A stretch of DNA of 64,000 bases from Lingula anatina (lineage: Eukaryota > Brachiopoda > Lingulata > Lingulida > Lingulidae). The notes beneath the pieces are model-generated. The model was not told the origin of the DNA and did no database searches. It saw only the letters and a program-made list of their open reading frames with translations. The translations under genes and the position numbers were made by a program. Location of the stretch: contig NW_019775882.1 of assembly GCF_001039355.2 (NCBI RefSeq), positions 115,916 through 179,915 of the forward strand, given 5' to 3'. This document shows, in pieces, positions 13,314 to 25,856 of this stretch; position 1 is the stretch's first letter, and each line of letters opens with the position of its first letter.

Positions 13314-16300
13314 ATCATCTGGCACAATAATAAAAACTCTTTTAAACCACTCACTATCCAGTGAAGCCCTGGCCAGCCTCTCGGAAGAATCTCGTCGGCA
13401 AGTCGTACGGCTGGAGCGTCCCTACAACCTCTGCCGGGTGTTCCGCGTTCACAGACACCTTCACGTTGTCCGTGTCGTTATTACACTGTCCAGGGTCCGG
13501 GCAGGAAAGGACATCAACTTTGGCCCTGACAGGCGTCTCCAAGGAAATTTGCAAAATGGGTGCTGCAATGTAATATCATTATCGTATCATAATCAAACGA
13601 GAGAGAGAGCGAGAGAGAGAGAATTAACTAGGTAGAGGGTTGGGATCGTAAATTTGGTTGTGTAATCATTTATTTATTCGTTTGTAAATTTGTACAAAAC
13701 CTGATGTGGTAAAAGCAGTTATCAAATATGCTTAGGTGACCCTGGAACCAGCACCTACTGTCCGTGTCGCCCCCTGGTGAGATTTGTCTCTCAAAAAGGG
13801 GGACTAAAGCCTCACTGGCCAAACGAATTCTCAAATGAGAAATGAGTATTACATGTATAAATCATAAACAAAAACGAAATACAAGTACCGTTCATGTGAA
13901 CGAGGTAAGAATAACAATGCCAAGAAAATATCCTTATGTACTAGTAAGAAATACATGAGTTGCTTGGATCATCAACAGAAAAAAATTTAAAAAGCACACA
14001 AAAAAGACTATTTTTGTAATATTTATAACTGCGTCATATCATTTGATATGACGCAGTTATAAATATTACAAAAATAGTCATATCACTGAGATGTCAAGAA
14101 GTGGAAACGTCAGTTTTGCTGAACGATCGGAGTAGATTTCGGAGGGGGGTGCAAACTGAAATGTTTGCGATATTTTTGTGGCTCGTAATTCAGCATTTTT
14201 TCTTGTTCCGATAATGGTCAGGCCACGGCGAAGTCAACCTTGGTAAGAAAACGTTGGTGTCCGCCAATGGCACTAGCCGATTGCCAACAACCTCATATAT
14301 TAAATCTAGTTAATAAGACACCTGAAGAAAAAGTGTCCGACTTGGTATTTTAAATTCAATAACATTCTCGCTTACCTGATTCTACGGGAAGATTCAGATC
14401 CTCTATCAATTCTCTAACAATGGTTGCCGTCAGTTCTGCTCCTCCCAAAAAGTAAGCGAACGTGGTATTCCAATCCTGTGGTGGATAGCTCAAAAACAAC
14501 CCCGTATTGAGTCGTAATTCAGTGAAAGACCGGGTTCCGCCTGCAATGAGGGTCCCATCATACGTTGGTGCCGAAGACGACATGTGGTACTTAAAGAAAG
14601 AAGAGATAAACATATTTATCAAACTATAAAATACAGAGATAAAGATCTTCACAAAAACGGACAAGAAAGTAGAGAAGTTAGGGCCTACGACACTGTCAGA
14701 AAAAAATATCAAAAGATTGAAAATAAAGGAAAAAAATGACAAACATAGACATAGATGAATATGTGTACAAACAAATGAAAAGACAGACCCGTTAAGTAGG
14801 AGAAATTAAAATTTTCTTCGAGGGAAATAACATATAGATTTGGCGAGAAAACGTATACCGGGGAAGAACACAAGTATTCTTACGATTTATGCAAAAATAC
14901 ATACGACAGGTGGCGTGTGTGAGGTTCCTTCGCTCTCTTTCCAAGAGGCGCTGAATTGCACATTGCCAGTGCGCTGCAGATGATATGTTACGAACCCGCT
15001 TCCCTAGGATATTATAAGAAAACATATTAACATTTTGTTTCAAGTTTTAAGAGACTGCTTACCCCATGTGCAATAAGATATTTATTAAGAGTTCTTTTCC
15101 AAACAAGAGTGAAATCTGCCATTGCGTGCGATATTGTTTGTGGGATGTGGTTAATTAGATTCTGGACCCTATTCACATCGCGCAAACTCTATACCGTTCC
15201 ACTTCTTGAAATTAAAAACCTAATAGTCTGGAAATTACATAGAAAGTTGTCTAACCTAGTTAAAATGATTCATTTTGATTTGTCTAAACAGCTCGAAGTG
15301 AACTTGTGAAATTGAGCAAAACTTCACGTACCACAATGACAGTTGAATAAGTATATCGCAAATATATGTTAACATATAATAATATATGATAATATATGAG
15401 CAGGGCCTAATGTTCACTGTGCTTTCACAACTAACGTCGTAGAAAATTGAAACTGACTCCAAGGGGACTCTCGCTGAAGTCAACAGATTAAAAGATCTTT
15501 CGGTTTCGAAAGAAGGTAAACCCAATATTCCCCTCTTGAAAATTGAATTTTAACTTTGTGAACCACAGTTGCCCCCCAAAGCACCAATACCGCTCTCTTT
15601 ACCAAGAGGGCGAGGGTCGGCCGCAACCTAGGCTTGTCAATCATAAAAAAATCGGACCACCCCCTTCAAATAATCCTGGATATACACCCTTGACATATAA
15701 TATCATATTGAAACAAAACAATTACAACATGAGTGCAAATATGTAACATCTCCTCGCCTATCTTCAAACGCTATACTATAAAAGATATACTATTCAAGAT
15801 GGGATAAGATTAAAATATATATATTAAAGTAATCATTGAAGGAAAATTGTAAGAATAAAATACATTGTTCGTCATTCCTTTAAAGTTAAAAATTCACGAA
15901 AATCGTTCATTAGTACGTGTAAAGGCACTATGGAATAAAAGTCTGTACCTGTGTATTGATGGTGAATTCTCCACTTATCGTGGCGTACACAGCCATTGGG
16001 AGGCAAACTATACGCATTGGAAAACCAAAGCTGTACGCACACAGCGCAAGATTGAAGCGTAATATAGGGGGTCCTGTTGGTATGGTAACAGTCCGATTAT
16101 CACTGGAACAAAATTGAGAAGGGTGATTAAGAAGCAAATTACCAAAGCTTCCTTATTTGGGTTTCAATGAGACTTTCTTGGTCACTGCAACTAATTTTTT
16201 TTCATTTTTTAAACACAATTACGACTACGCATGTTACACATTTTGTCCAATGGTTTCGTCAGTGTATCAAATGCACTTGTGACATTGGCTTAGAAAGTTG

Positions 16301-19300
16301 CATAAGAGAAGCATCAGATATAAGTAAAGGTTAATGGTTAATTTGTATATTTTAGCTTTCTAAAATTCCTGTTTATCTAAATCCAATCACATTTGAAAAC
16401 AGCAATCTGAAAACAAGCTAAACCAAAATGGAAAGAAATGCGTCAGACTCACCTGCAATTGAAATCCGTACGAAAATTGACAGCGTAATTCACAGTTGTG
16501 GAAATGTTAAAATCAGCGCCATCTATATACGGCGAAGAGGTATTCAGAAAGAGGCTCATACGTAGCTGGGTTAGAAAGTTCACGCTCGCCGATGCACTGA
16601 AGACGCTGCAATTGGACTGCAACATACAATACACGATGTATTCAGCAGTGTATGTCGTTTTTGTTTGGCAATTTTTAACATGAATACAACAAACGTCTCT
16701 ATCACATGTCGCCCCGTGTACATGTATGTCTATTTTTTTTTCATGTGTGTGTGTGTGTGTGCACGCGAGCGCGCGCGTGCGCACGCGTTTACAAGCGTTT
16801 ACGTAAGTGTTATGCCAGTGCCTACCCAGAACTGCACACAACTCACCGTAGACTGTGCCACTGTCACTGACATCGACGTCGGGAAGATGTTTGTCCCGGT
16901 ATGGTCCAATTGTCTTATCCTCCTGTGGGTTTCAAAGTGTTGGTGTTCGCTGACCACTCGTACTTGGTGAGAGCTCACGTCGATGACAACGACGGCAGCA
17001 TACTCGATCAGCACATAGTCTCCGTTCGTGACATTTCGCAGCACCTTTAATAAAGTATCAAGTTGTGAATAGGTCTGTAGTAACAAACTTGGTGAAAACG
17101 CCGGTGGGAAACATTGTCATAATAACTACTCAATTCTTAAATGGCGCATTCCATAAAGATTTTATTTTGTAACGAAATGTATTGACAATAAAAAAGGACG
17201 CAATAAAATGATCTGATGTTTTTTTCTAAAATCATTAGAAAAAATGCCTTATGAAATAATTACAAGCACATTGTAAGCTTGATGTTAAGATATTAATTTT
17301 GGGATAACTCAAACATGTTAAAAATGGTGTTTTTTACATGTATAACGACAATTGACATCAAAAATCTGATACTTGATACTTATACTTTACAAAAGCAAGA
17401 AATATTGGCACACGTACGTGATGCAAGCGCAAATCAGGGCCAGAAATGCGCAGCATTCACGCGATACGCGAGGGCGCTACAGTAAGGCTTCACGTGACTC
17501 AACTAGCCGATCACAGCACAACAATGGCATCGCACACAGACTCTGTGATAAGTGCTCAGCCCATTATCAAGTAGTGTTATTTCATGGTAACAAGCGTCTG
17601 ACATGTGCAGAGAAGTTTATTGTAATATATATTGTTCTTATTGTTCCATTATTAAATCTAACTCTGTATCCAAGTAGTAACTATGCTGTACCAAGCCGGG
17701 TACTGATGATGTGCAGAGGTCATATATTCCAGAATAAGCCATTACCACTAATTTATAACTTTAATTTTGTTCAATATGTTATTCAAGAAAGAGTTCATGA
17801 AAGATTATTTTAATTTGTTTTAACGATTAAAAATCGTGATCTTATTATTTTTATATTCAAATAATTGAATAATGTGGGTAAAATTGGTCTTCCACTTCTT
17901 ATTTGCATTTTTCCTTTACTACAAGATTATTTTGGAACAGTTGCAGCATTAAAATTTAAAATAAATAGCAATCTGAAAGAAGAATTTTGCATTATTATTA
18001 AATGATGATAGGAATTTTGGATTAAGAGATTAGTTAAATACTGAGTAGTGATATTGTCAGTCAATTTATGTAGAATCTGATAATATGATTGAAAATACTG
18101 ATTGAATTCTTGGCCTTGCACTGGGCAGTTTCACATTTGTGCCAAGTGCTTTTTTTGGACTCCATTGTACAGTGGTAAAAGTTCTTCAATTGCCATGATA
18201 AGTTTTTAATCAGACTCTGTATGGTGCTGCTACAGTGTATCTGCTGGTGCTATCGGCAACGAATAAGTTTGCCTTTGTTTCTGAGTGAATCTACTGTCGA
18301 AAATCACTATTTCTGAAAATATGTGCGTTTTGCTGAGGGTAGGCTAGGCAATACACGGCAAACTTCTTAGTACGTGTGTACAACGGATTTTTTTTTAAAC
18401 CCTAGCGATATTTGGTCAGGAGTTGCTTGAAGCATAGCACAACGTTGCTGTCTATCGGCATCAGGCCATAAGTTTATCACGAATTACCCACGAATCGTGA
18501 ACCCATTCATTTTCCTATGGCAATCTAGCAACTCATTAAAAGTGCACGCATGCGCAGTGGGCTAAGCGTGACGTCATGCAGTGCATTTCTGGGGATGTTT
18601 ATGATTTAATAAAAGGTATAAATATAGAGAAGGCCGCAAGGGACGTTTTACAAAAAAAAATTGGTCTGGAAATTGGCCTAAACTTTTAGTCCAAAAACTT
18701 TCTTCAATTCCAAATGGTTGACCATTCAAATTAAGTTCCAGGGTCCATTTGGTCGGGGGGTGGGGGGGTTAGTGGTCACAGTTCACGGTAAATAATACAA
18801 TAAATTAACAGTAAAAGCATTTAATTCTTGTTTCACTAATAATGCGAGTCGAATACTGTATCCTGAAAATCACGAATCCCCGACTATGATGACTTTGTTT
18901 CACGGAAGTCGAAGAATAAAAATCTACGAGTCACGGGAATGGGGTGCTTCACGAATCACGCTAAATAATATGAAATGTTTCGCGCGTATTGGGAAATAAA
19001 AAAGTGGCTTTCACGGGTAACGAAAATTCCCAGTGGGACCCTCAATTAAGGCGGTCCTAGTTGTCTTTGTCATCTCACCTCACCAACGATTGGCCTGCAT
19101 CTCCTTCCGACGATGACGTCATCATTCTGTAATCCGCTGATTGGTCCATCCATTATCATTATACCGGGTTCTCCATTTCCGCCTGCGCAGGACGTGATAT
19201 TGGGGCTCCGAGTCCAACTTTTAATGCTGAAAACGCAAAAAAAGCAGTGAGGAAAAAAGGTCGTATTTATTTGTGATGGAGAAAAATAGCATTCACAGCC

Positions 19301-22300
19301 AAACTTGGTCCGCGGACTAACATGTCCGCGGATCAAATATGGCCGACTAACTTTAAAACTTGCACTATTATAGCCCAATATACAGTGCATAGATTGCCTG
19401 CTGGGAATTCGTGGTAAGTGGGCCGGCCATATTTGATCCGCAGATCTGTTAGCCCAAGGAACAACTAGGGTTGCGAATGCAGCCTAAGCTCTAATTGCAA
19501 TGTCTGCCAGTTCCAAAATTCTCAAATGTATTGATTTACGCGCTTAGCAGACTATGACAACAGATATTGTAGTTGCAGTGATTGCACCGGAAGTACTAGA
19601 AGCACAACTAGCACAATCTCAGCCTCTCCACTTATAATTTGCATAAGTGAGAAGTAGTCCTCGTGACCCTCTAGCCTTTTCTGTGCCGAGTTAGGCAGAC
19701 ATTTTAAAAGTAGTGAGACAGGCAGGACCTTCGCTTAGGAAACCTTAGACTATAGCAAAAAAGTAAGCATATGGCATTTATGTTATTTTATAACAGTGAT
19801 GTCATTCACACTTTATTGTTACATTATAAGTGTACGTTTTAAATTAGAGAATGTACTTTAGTTGCTACTGGTAAGTGTTTGGTCTCACAATAGTGTAACA
19901 ACAGGGGACTCTCTGTCACGTTACATCGACTCCATCTCGAATTCAAACTACGATGCATAATAATATCCCAGAGTCAAGTTCAAGTTCTTAGTCTAACCGA
20001 CTCTGATAACATTTTTTTCTTGTCATTATTATTACCAACATAAAAAAATTGCCTTTTATGACTCGTCATTTATCCAAACAATCGAATGCAATTCCGCTGA
20101 AAACTACTTCATTATATTTTTTCTACCAAATAATAGTTTTGACTCCAAAGTGTACATTTACAGATGTACAGTTTCTCCTGGCCTTCCATTCTTACTATTT
20201 TATTTTTTCCGGTCTCTCTCGCTCTCTCTCTCTCTCTCAATTCAAACAAAAACAGACAATTTAAAAGCAATTTCCAGTGAAGAAAACTTACTCCAATGCA
20301 GTGTCCCCGTTTTCAAATATTTCACAGTGAGTCAAGTCCGATCGAATGTACGAACTTCTGTCCCCACTCTGCACGCTGCTGACAGTTTCCACAAATCCTT
20401 CACAGTCGTTGCTAACTATAATATCTCCTGGTTTCACGGAAGGGGCCTCTTCTACCCTCATTACTGCATAATGAGAATCCACTTCTTCCCTGTGCTCTAT
20501 ATCATACTTATGTCCGACGCACTTCCTTATAGAAATATCTGAAAAGTTTACATTTAAAATATTATAAAGATCATAAAAGAAGATTTTAAATTATCGTGTT
20601 TCTTCTACTAAAGGAATTCAAACCGCCCTGTTTGACTTTTGACTTCATATGCCTGCATTTACATATTATATGCTGGTTAAATCAGCCACTTAAAAACCTC
20701 CTTTACACTGGACGGCGTCCTTTCTGCGTCTCGTACTACGGTCCCGATGGAGAGTAAAAAATAATACCTTACATACTGACCCCTAGCCGATCGTTGAGAA
20801 TTCATTTTGCAACCAAAGCGATACATGTGCCTCTTTTCTACGCCCACAGCGATGCCAGTGTCATGGTCGCACAAAGATCGTAGAAGGACGGTGCGCGTCC
20901 AGTGTAAAGGGGGCCTAGATCACACGGAGTTGACGACATAGTTTACCTTGTAGTTTGTGCACTGTAACGTTGCTTAAGATGAGCACGTGAGCAAATTCAC
21001 TCGGCGGAGTCCCACCCGGCAGGTTTGGATCGTAGCTCGGGTCTGCTTCGTTGTAGGAATAAACGTTGTAGTCAAACCCGTTCAGGCTGACCGGTTGCAT
21101 GTTAGGATTGTAATTCATAAGAGTGTGGTAAAGGCAAGGTTCGGGTTCGTGTTCGATTGCTTTCAGACTGGGAATCACCTCTACCACATCGAGGACGTCG
21201 TTATCCTGCACGTCGGTGAATAACTCATTACCTGTAACTTCTTGTGTCGCAAGTAGCTTGACGGCACCTATATTCAGCATTGAACATAAGGAAACGATTA
21301 AGGATTTCTTTATAATATACATGTACAAAGCATGCGTCCACGTTTGTAACTTTTGTTACATTTGTGTACGTTGAAGATACAAGCTATTTTACCGTTAAAA
21401 TGACCCTGGGGTTGTTCTGTCGACATGGATAACCATGTATAGACGTGGATTGAATTTGGCTATAAAATCAAAAACAAAAGACATTTAAAAATCATCAATT
21501 ATAGGCCTAACTACGCAGGGCTCCGGTGATCGGAAATGATAGGCGAAATGTATGCACCTCTTTATCATTTAAATCCCTGGTAGCGCCACATTTTGCATCT
21601 AAACGAATTTTGCGACGGTTGCGCAATTGGTTCGGTTCCAAATGCGGATCTACACCCTTTTTACATCGATCGTTTTATCCTTGCTTTGTTTTTTATCTGA
21701 TGGAGCAGGGCACTTAACTGGACCGATCCACTTTGTGAGATTGACAATTGTAATACAATATTTGTTGGGTAACATATTCACCTAACGGAGTCCCTAAGGC
21801 CGCATTCAGAACCGCGGTCTATATAGCCAGTGATTCAAACATGGCGACCCATTTGCAAACTTGCCGTCTTATTCCCTTATAGACACTGAATTGATTATGA
21901 TTATGCAACAAGCATTCAAGTGGGTCGGCCATATTTGATCCGCAGACTAGTAAGTCCGCGGTTGTGAATGCAGCCCAGGAGCACATTCAGAACACATGAT
22001 CCAAGGACCAACTGATCCGCCAACTAAATATGGCCGACCCCACTTAAAACAAAGCCGTTTAATCCCTTGATGGTTTCTGTCTGTCTTCCTGTCGGCTGTC
22101 CTGAAATTCTTTATATACTCAGGCTATTGTCTTATAAATTTCTCAAATCATACCGGTACAGCCCTATCCCTAAGGTCTAACGCTCGATGTGAAAGGTCTT
22201 TAATTTAATATCGCACAAGTTTAACTTACCGTCGACTTTCATTCTGACCACCTTGTGGCAAACACCACCGCTCTGTTCGCTTGTAATGATTTTGCCCACT

Positions 22301-22465
22301 CCGATTTCAGCGAATGGCGTCAAGTCGTCAGTAGCGACCAAGACACCTGGCACCGGGCACTTGTACACATATTCCTCCGAAGGTAAAGGTATTACATTGT
22401 CTGCGGTATGAAACCCTACTGAACTGTGTATGGTCCACGTCGTGAAGACGACCTACATTTGAACG

Positions 22466-22499
<34 letters not shown>

Positions 22500-25418
22500 T
22501 AATTACTTAATTAATTAATTAATTATAATGATAAAGATGATAATAACAATAATCATAATAGCTCACAGAACAAGTACTTGCGATTTATAATACAGTAGAT
22601 CGAACAATCATTATCTACCATAAGATTTTTTTGCATTTCTTTACAGTTATTCGTACACCTTATAACGAAATCTCCAATTGTCGAATTAAATTATGGAATT
22701 CGGTATATCTTTGCAAGATTATTGTTCAAGATGGCCATTGTTGGCCTCTCATTCCTAACATCTCTCGAGTTTAAAATTTTCATCAAAAGTTATTACTTAA
22801 ATTATGTTTACATTGTGCAACTGCATGTAAATATTACAAATTCAACACAAATGTAAGTAGGTAGCAACGAGTTTGGGCGTCATATGAATTGTTTTCCAAG
22901 TACAATCAAGCCAAGCATTTAATCAGTATCTATAGAGGTAAACAGCAAGTATATTTTGTAGTTAGTGAACTTTTTTGTCTTCAGCAGAAATTGCACATAA
23001 ACAGACTGAAACGCAAAAAAGATCTGTAGCTTCATGTTCAAAATCTTTCTCAAATAGGATAACTATAAGCTATGATTGTTTTGTTCAAGATGGCCTATGA
23101 TATATCTAATTATTATTTGCCTTAGGTATTGGACACATTAAACTAATGTGCGTGGATCGCGGCCATTTTCCAAAAGCAGTTCAACGATATGACTTCTCTA
23201 AGCACTTAGACCACGTTCAGATTTAAACATTGATCCAGCTGGATCGACCAAACTCAGCAGGGAATTCTCGGTAATGTGCCATTAGTGTTATCAGCTTAAG
23301 GCTTCGTTCACATGGAAAGTCTATTTTCTAATAATCTATTTTCTATTCGCGGTATATCTTGTGATCACGGTCTGTGCCCTGAATATCCCGCGGCGTAATT
23401 ACTGGCAGCGCGAGCCAGTTACTTCCAAAACTGTTATTAATTCTCGGCTGTGCTCGGAGGAGATTCTGATACCTTGACGCATGCGCAGTAGGAAGTTAGA
23501 AAGTTAATGACTGTCGCGGTTGCTTTGAAAAATGTGTTTGTCGATTTTGTGCAACAACAAGACGAAGAAGATGAAGAAGCTACACACACGACAGATACGA
23601 GTGCAACCGTCATGATCCGACGGCAAGTTTCTGTGCCATGGCACCGTGCTGAAATCTCAAGGATAATCAGATGACTCGCATATGTTTGAGTAACTACTCA
23701 GGCCCTGCCACTTATCAATGATTACATGACTTGTACATGTTTACATAACTACTCAGGCACTGTCACTTATCAAGTCCCTGTCAAGTCCCCTTGACAGCAA
23801 TCAAACCAGTTAACCGCTCATCTGTGACAATAAAAACAGCTCCCTATGAATAATGGATTGTTACTTCAGGGCTGGGGTAAATAACACCGAACTAGCTGGA
23901 TCAATCAAACTCAGCAGGGAATTCTTGGTAAAGTGCACTCAGTGTAATCAGCTTAATTGTCTGACATGTTAACTGCCATGGTCTACCAGGGCCACAGATT
24001 GATATTCAGTAGATATTTACAGATGCGTGTCTGGTTACAGGTAAATGGATGGCTTTTCTGTTCTGTGACATTGTACTGAAATCTCAAGGAAGGTTACATG
24101 ACTTGTATATGTTTGCATAGCTACTCAGGCCCTGTCACTTATCAATGATTACATGGCTTGTACATGTTTACGTAACTACTCAGGCACTGTCACTTATCAA
24201 GTCCCTGTCAAGTCCCCTTGACAGCAATCAAACCAGTTAACCGCTCATCTGTGACAGCCCCTAATGAATAATGGCTTGTTATTTCAGGGCTGGGATAGAA
24301 GATCTATATTTTGGGACATAGTTCAGGGTGTTCCTTCAAACCACTTGTTTCAGCAGACAGAAAAGACAAGCTGCGTAACGAGCGTTACACATATAATGAC
24401 ATCGGCTCCCACTTAGGCACAGCGGGTACAATGCCACCTGCACGCGTACAGATTTAATTGCTTCCATCTGGCCAAAGGTTACAGGGTTGCGCAGCTTAAT
24501 GTCCACAAAATAATAACTGCGGCCCTGGTAGAGTGTAGTTATGGTCCACTTGTGACTTTGCTGAACTTTGCTCTACAAATTCAACATCAATAGCGCAGAA
24601 TATTTCTTGTCCTTCCTTTGGTTTTCTCCCCTGTCAGTGTCACGAAGCAAGGCATGGGGTGTTTGGGAGATTTGTATTTGGTTGCAGAAAAAAACTCTCC
24701 CCATCACGAGTTTTTCATCGTTTTATCTATTTCTCAATTTGAGTTAACTGACAGGGTAAAAAGGTCCAATCCTCAGGAAAAAGACCCCGTCTCTGACATC
24801 GCTGATTACATTAAAGGTTATCTATTTTCTTTTACAGGACTGCGATCACCATGGCACACTAATTTAACCAATGAATATGAAGGCAACCTTTTCCAATGCC
24901 AAACACAATGGTTTTGTATTTAATTTAAGTGTCAAATCATATGAATATAAAATAGAACTAGCTATTTTTTTCAACTCTGCTCAGTCTATTTGAATATGTC
25001 TTGCAAATCAATGCAGAAGATTACATGTGCTCTTTAATGCTAATGACCTTCTCCTATTTGTGTTTATGTAGTTGGTTGTGTCATAAAACCTGTTGCAAAA
25101 ATACATGTATATAGTTAATCAATTTCGAACAAATGACACATTTTGTAACTTGCCATTTAAACTCAATATTGCCTTTTCGATACTTTCAGATTCAGTTGCT
25201 TTATAAAATTAGACTTGTTTATCAAACGGGAGATACGAGAATAAGAGTTTAATTGCTTTGCCAGAGCCCGCATATAGCATATGTCAACATATCTGAATAA
25301 ATAACCACTAATATGATTTCGCATTCCTTATATTTACCCCTGAAGCTATCACGGTATATTAAAAACCAAGATTGCCTTGGCCACAGTCTTTGTAAACTGT
25401 GTTTTAGTACCAGTGAGG

Positions 25419-25451
<33 letters not shown>

Positions 25452-25804
25452 GATGATGATGACACGATTAAAGCCAGAAAACGCCGCACTTAAATGTATC
25501 AAATAATTAGTAGGCTTTTCTTAAAGCAGAAGTATGACACCTTAGCTGTCCAAGTATTTCATTAGTGGATTTCTTCCGTTTTGCTGTCCTTTTGTATACG
25601 CGTACGAATTTCTACATACGAGTAAGCGGCCGAATCACTTTGCCCTAGCTGTCTAATCAACATTTATCTTAAAAGAGAGAATGCTATATTTTTCGCTTTT
25701 TTGTATATGTGTCTTGTGTTCCTCCACTACTAGAAATAATAAAGATACATGTACATGTAACTTACCCAGATAATCGCCTCCAAAGTCTTCATCTTCATCT
25801 TCAT
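10656..25804 (-). CDS. Secreted VWD-domain protein, 14 exons, 870 aa
   Basis: Coding exons in transcript order: 25766-25804, 22230-22452, 20947-21267, 20292-20538, 19079-19226, 16847-17044, 16453-16616, 15949-16102, 14905-15003, 14376-14589, 13355-13562, 12669-12780, 11790-11918, 10656-11012. All junctions are AG/GT and the phases agree throughout, giving 870 codons plus TAA. Exon 1 and the start of exon 2 form a signal peptide (MKMKMKTLEAIIW, then a hydrophobic run). Residues about 25-670 match no domain I recognise; they are acidic, carry potential N-glycosylation sites (for example NVT, NTS) and have few cysteines. From residue 679 a VWD domain is clear: GDPHGDSLDHKPFSYGDAG, then EGLFGNFDGDPTND at 823-836. 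The usual Cys of the GLCGNFDG motif is Phe here. VWD domains occur in extracellular adhesive, mucin-like and lipid-transport proteins; the ligand here is unknown. The last exon ends GAG TAA, but the same bases form a good donor (GGGGA|GTAAGT), so a further short exon is possible. Confidence 0.85.
11040..11400. repeat. Interspersed repeat remnant in a VWD-gene intron
   Basis: The sequence ends in a C-run followed by AATCCTGGATCCGCCCATG, a terminal sequence typical of hAT-like or other CAGGGGCGGAT-ended elements. A related end occurs near 15655-15690, and both ends occur at 40211-40398. The other end here is not clearly seen. Confidence 0.4.
12300..12525. repeat. (CAGA)n tetranucleotide satellite
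   Basis: More than 200 bp of imperfect CAGA/CAGG units in the intron between exons 12 and 13 of the VWD gene. Open frames on both strands (Arg/Gln/Thr/Asp on plus, Cys/Leu/Ser on minus) are products of the repeat. Confidence 0.95.
13100..13311. repeat. (TC)n and (GT)n microsatellites
   Basis: CT-rich sequence from 13100, a GT run at about 13172-13195, and a second pure TC run at 13268-13311. This pyrimidine-rich DNA lies beside the donor end of VWD-gene exon 11 (13355). Confidence 0.95.
14006..14079. repeat. Perfect 36-bp-arm palindrome (hairpin)
   Basis: Bases 14006-14041 are the exact reverse complement of 14044-14079 with a 2-nt loop at 14042-14043. The arms begin GACTATTTTTGTAATATTTA. 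It lies in the intron between VWD-gene exons 10 and 11. No mismatch is present in the arms and the symmetry stops abruptly on both sides. Confidence 0.95.
17045..19078. other. Intron 5 of the VWD gene
   Basis: About 2 kb between exons 5 and 6. It contains an AT-rich block with unsupported short frames, and a small cluster with a GCATGCGCAG sequence (18548-18557) next to a consensus CRE TGACGTCA (18569-18576). No coding exon was recognised. Confidence 0.5.
19289..19480. mobile_element. Palindrome-ended MITE, family P (copy 1)
   Basis: About 190 bp with inverted ends of the type GCATTCACAGC...GTCCGCGG ATCAAATATGGCCGAC and its complement. The ends carry nested CCGCGGACTA palindromes. It overlaps the start of the intron upstream of VWD-gene exon 5. 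Related copies lie near 21.8, 22.0, 27.4 and 35.8-36.0 kb. Confidence 0.65.
20697..20914. mobile_element. MITE with CTTTACACTGGACG inverted ends
   Basis: The left end reads CCTCCTTTACACTGGACGGC and the complement of the right end reads CCCCCTTTACACTGGACGCG, about 28 bp of inverted similarity over a 218-bp unit. It lies in the intron between VWD-gene exons 3 and 4, with no coding capacity. Confidence 0.65.
21800..21972. mobile_element. Palindrome-ended MITE, family P (copy 2)
   Basis: The ends GCATTCAGAACCGCGG... and ...CCGCGGTTGTGAATGC are inverted. Just inside them are CAAACATGGCGACCC and GGGTCGGCCATATTTG. It lies in the intron between VWD-gene exons 2 and 3. Confidence 0.7.
21980..22045. 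mobile_element. Half copy of MITE family P
   Basis: Only one end is present, with CACATTCAGAAC and CTAAATATGGCCGACCCC. It directly follows copy 2, so it is either a truncated second insertion or a tandem remnant. Confidence 0.5.
22468..22526. repeat. (AAT)n/(AATT)n microsatellite
   Basis: A run of AAT triplets followed by AATT units, a few bases upstream of the acceptor of VWD-gene exon 2 on the minus strand. Confidence 0.9.
23238..24290. repeat. Interleaved direct repeats in VWD-gene intron 1
   Basis: A block ending CAAGTCCCCTTGACAGCAAT followed by TGTGACA-type sequence occurs at about 23690-23830 and again at 24096-24260, 420 bp apart and nearly identical. A second block (AGCTGGATC...CTCAGCAGGGAATTC) occurs at 23238 and 23894, 656 bp apart. 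Each unit of the first block also holds two copies of an ACTACTCAGGC motif. Confidence 0.8.
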
Positions 25805-25849
25805 CTGATATATTTCCTCAAAGACTACTCAGTTCACGGTCTATTGGGG

Positions 25850-25856
25850 TTTTATA
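25850..25856 (-). promoter_or_regulatory. TATA box of the VWD gene
   Basis: Minus-strand TATAAAA lies 46 nt upstream of the start codon at 25804. With a start site about 25-30 nt downstream the 5' leader would be very short (about 20 nt). A GTGATGTCAC CRE-like palindrome sits directly upstream of the box. The position and sequence fit a focused core promoter; usage is inferred. Confidence 0.6.

Larger units (their letters stand above)
22453..25765. other. Intron 1 of the VWD gene
   Basis: A 3.3-kb intron between the signal-peptide start exon and exon 2. It contains a (TTA)n run at 25419-25451 and a duplicated block at 23.2-24.3 kb. No coding exon was recognised. Confidence 0.6.

Noticed and set aside
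13061-13330. Leu/Ser-rich frame
   Set aside because: Product of (TC)n and (GT)n microsatellites.
17373-17813. 146-codon plus-strand frame
   Set aside because: It lies inside intron 5 of the VWD gene on the opposite strand, changes composition midway and matches nothing I recognise.
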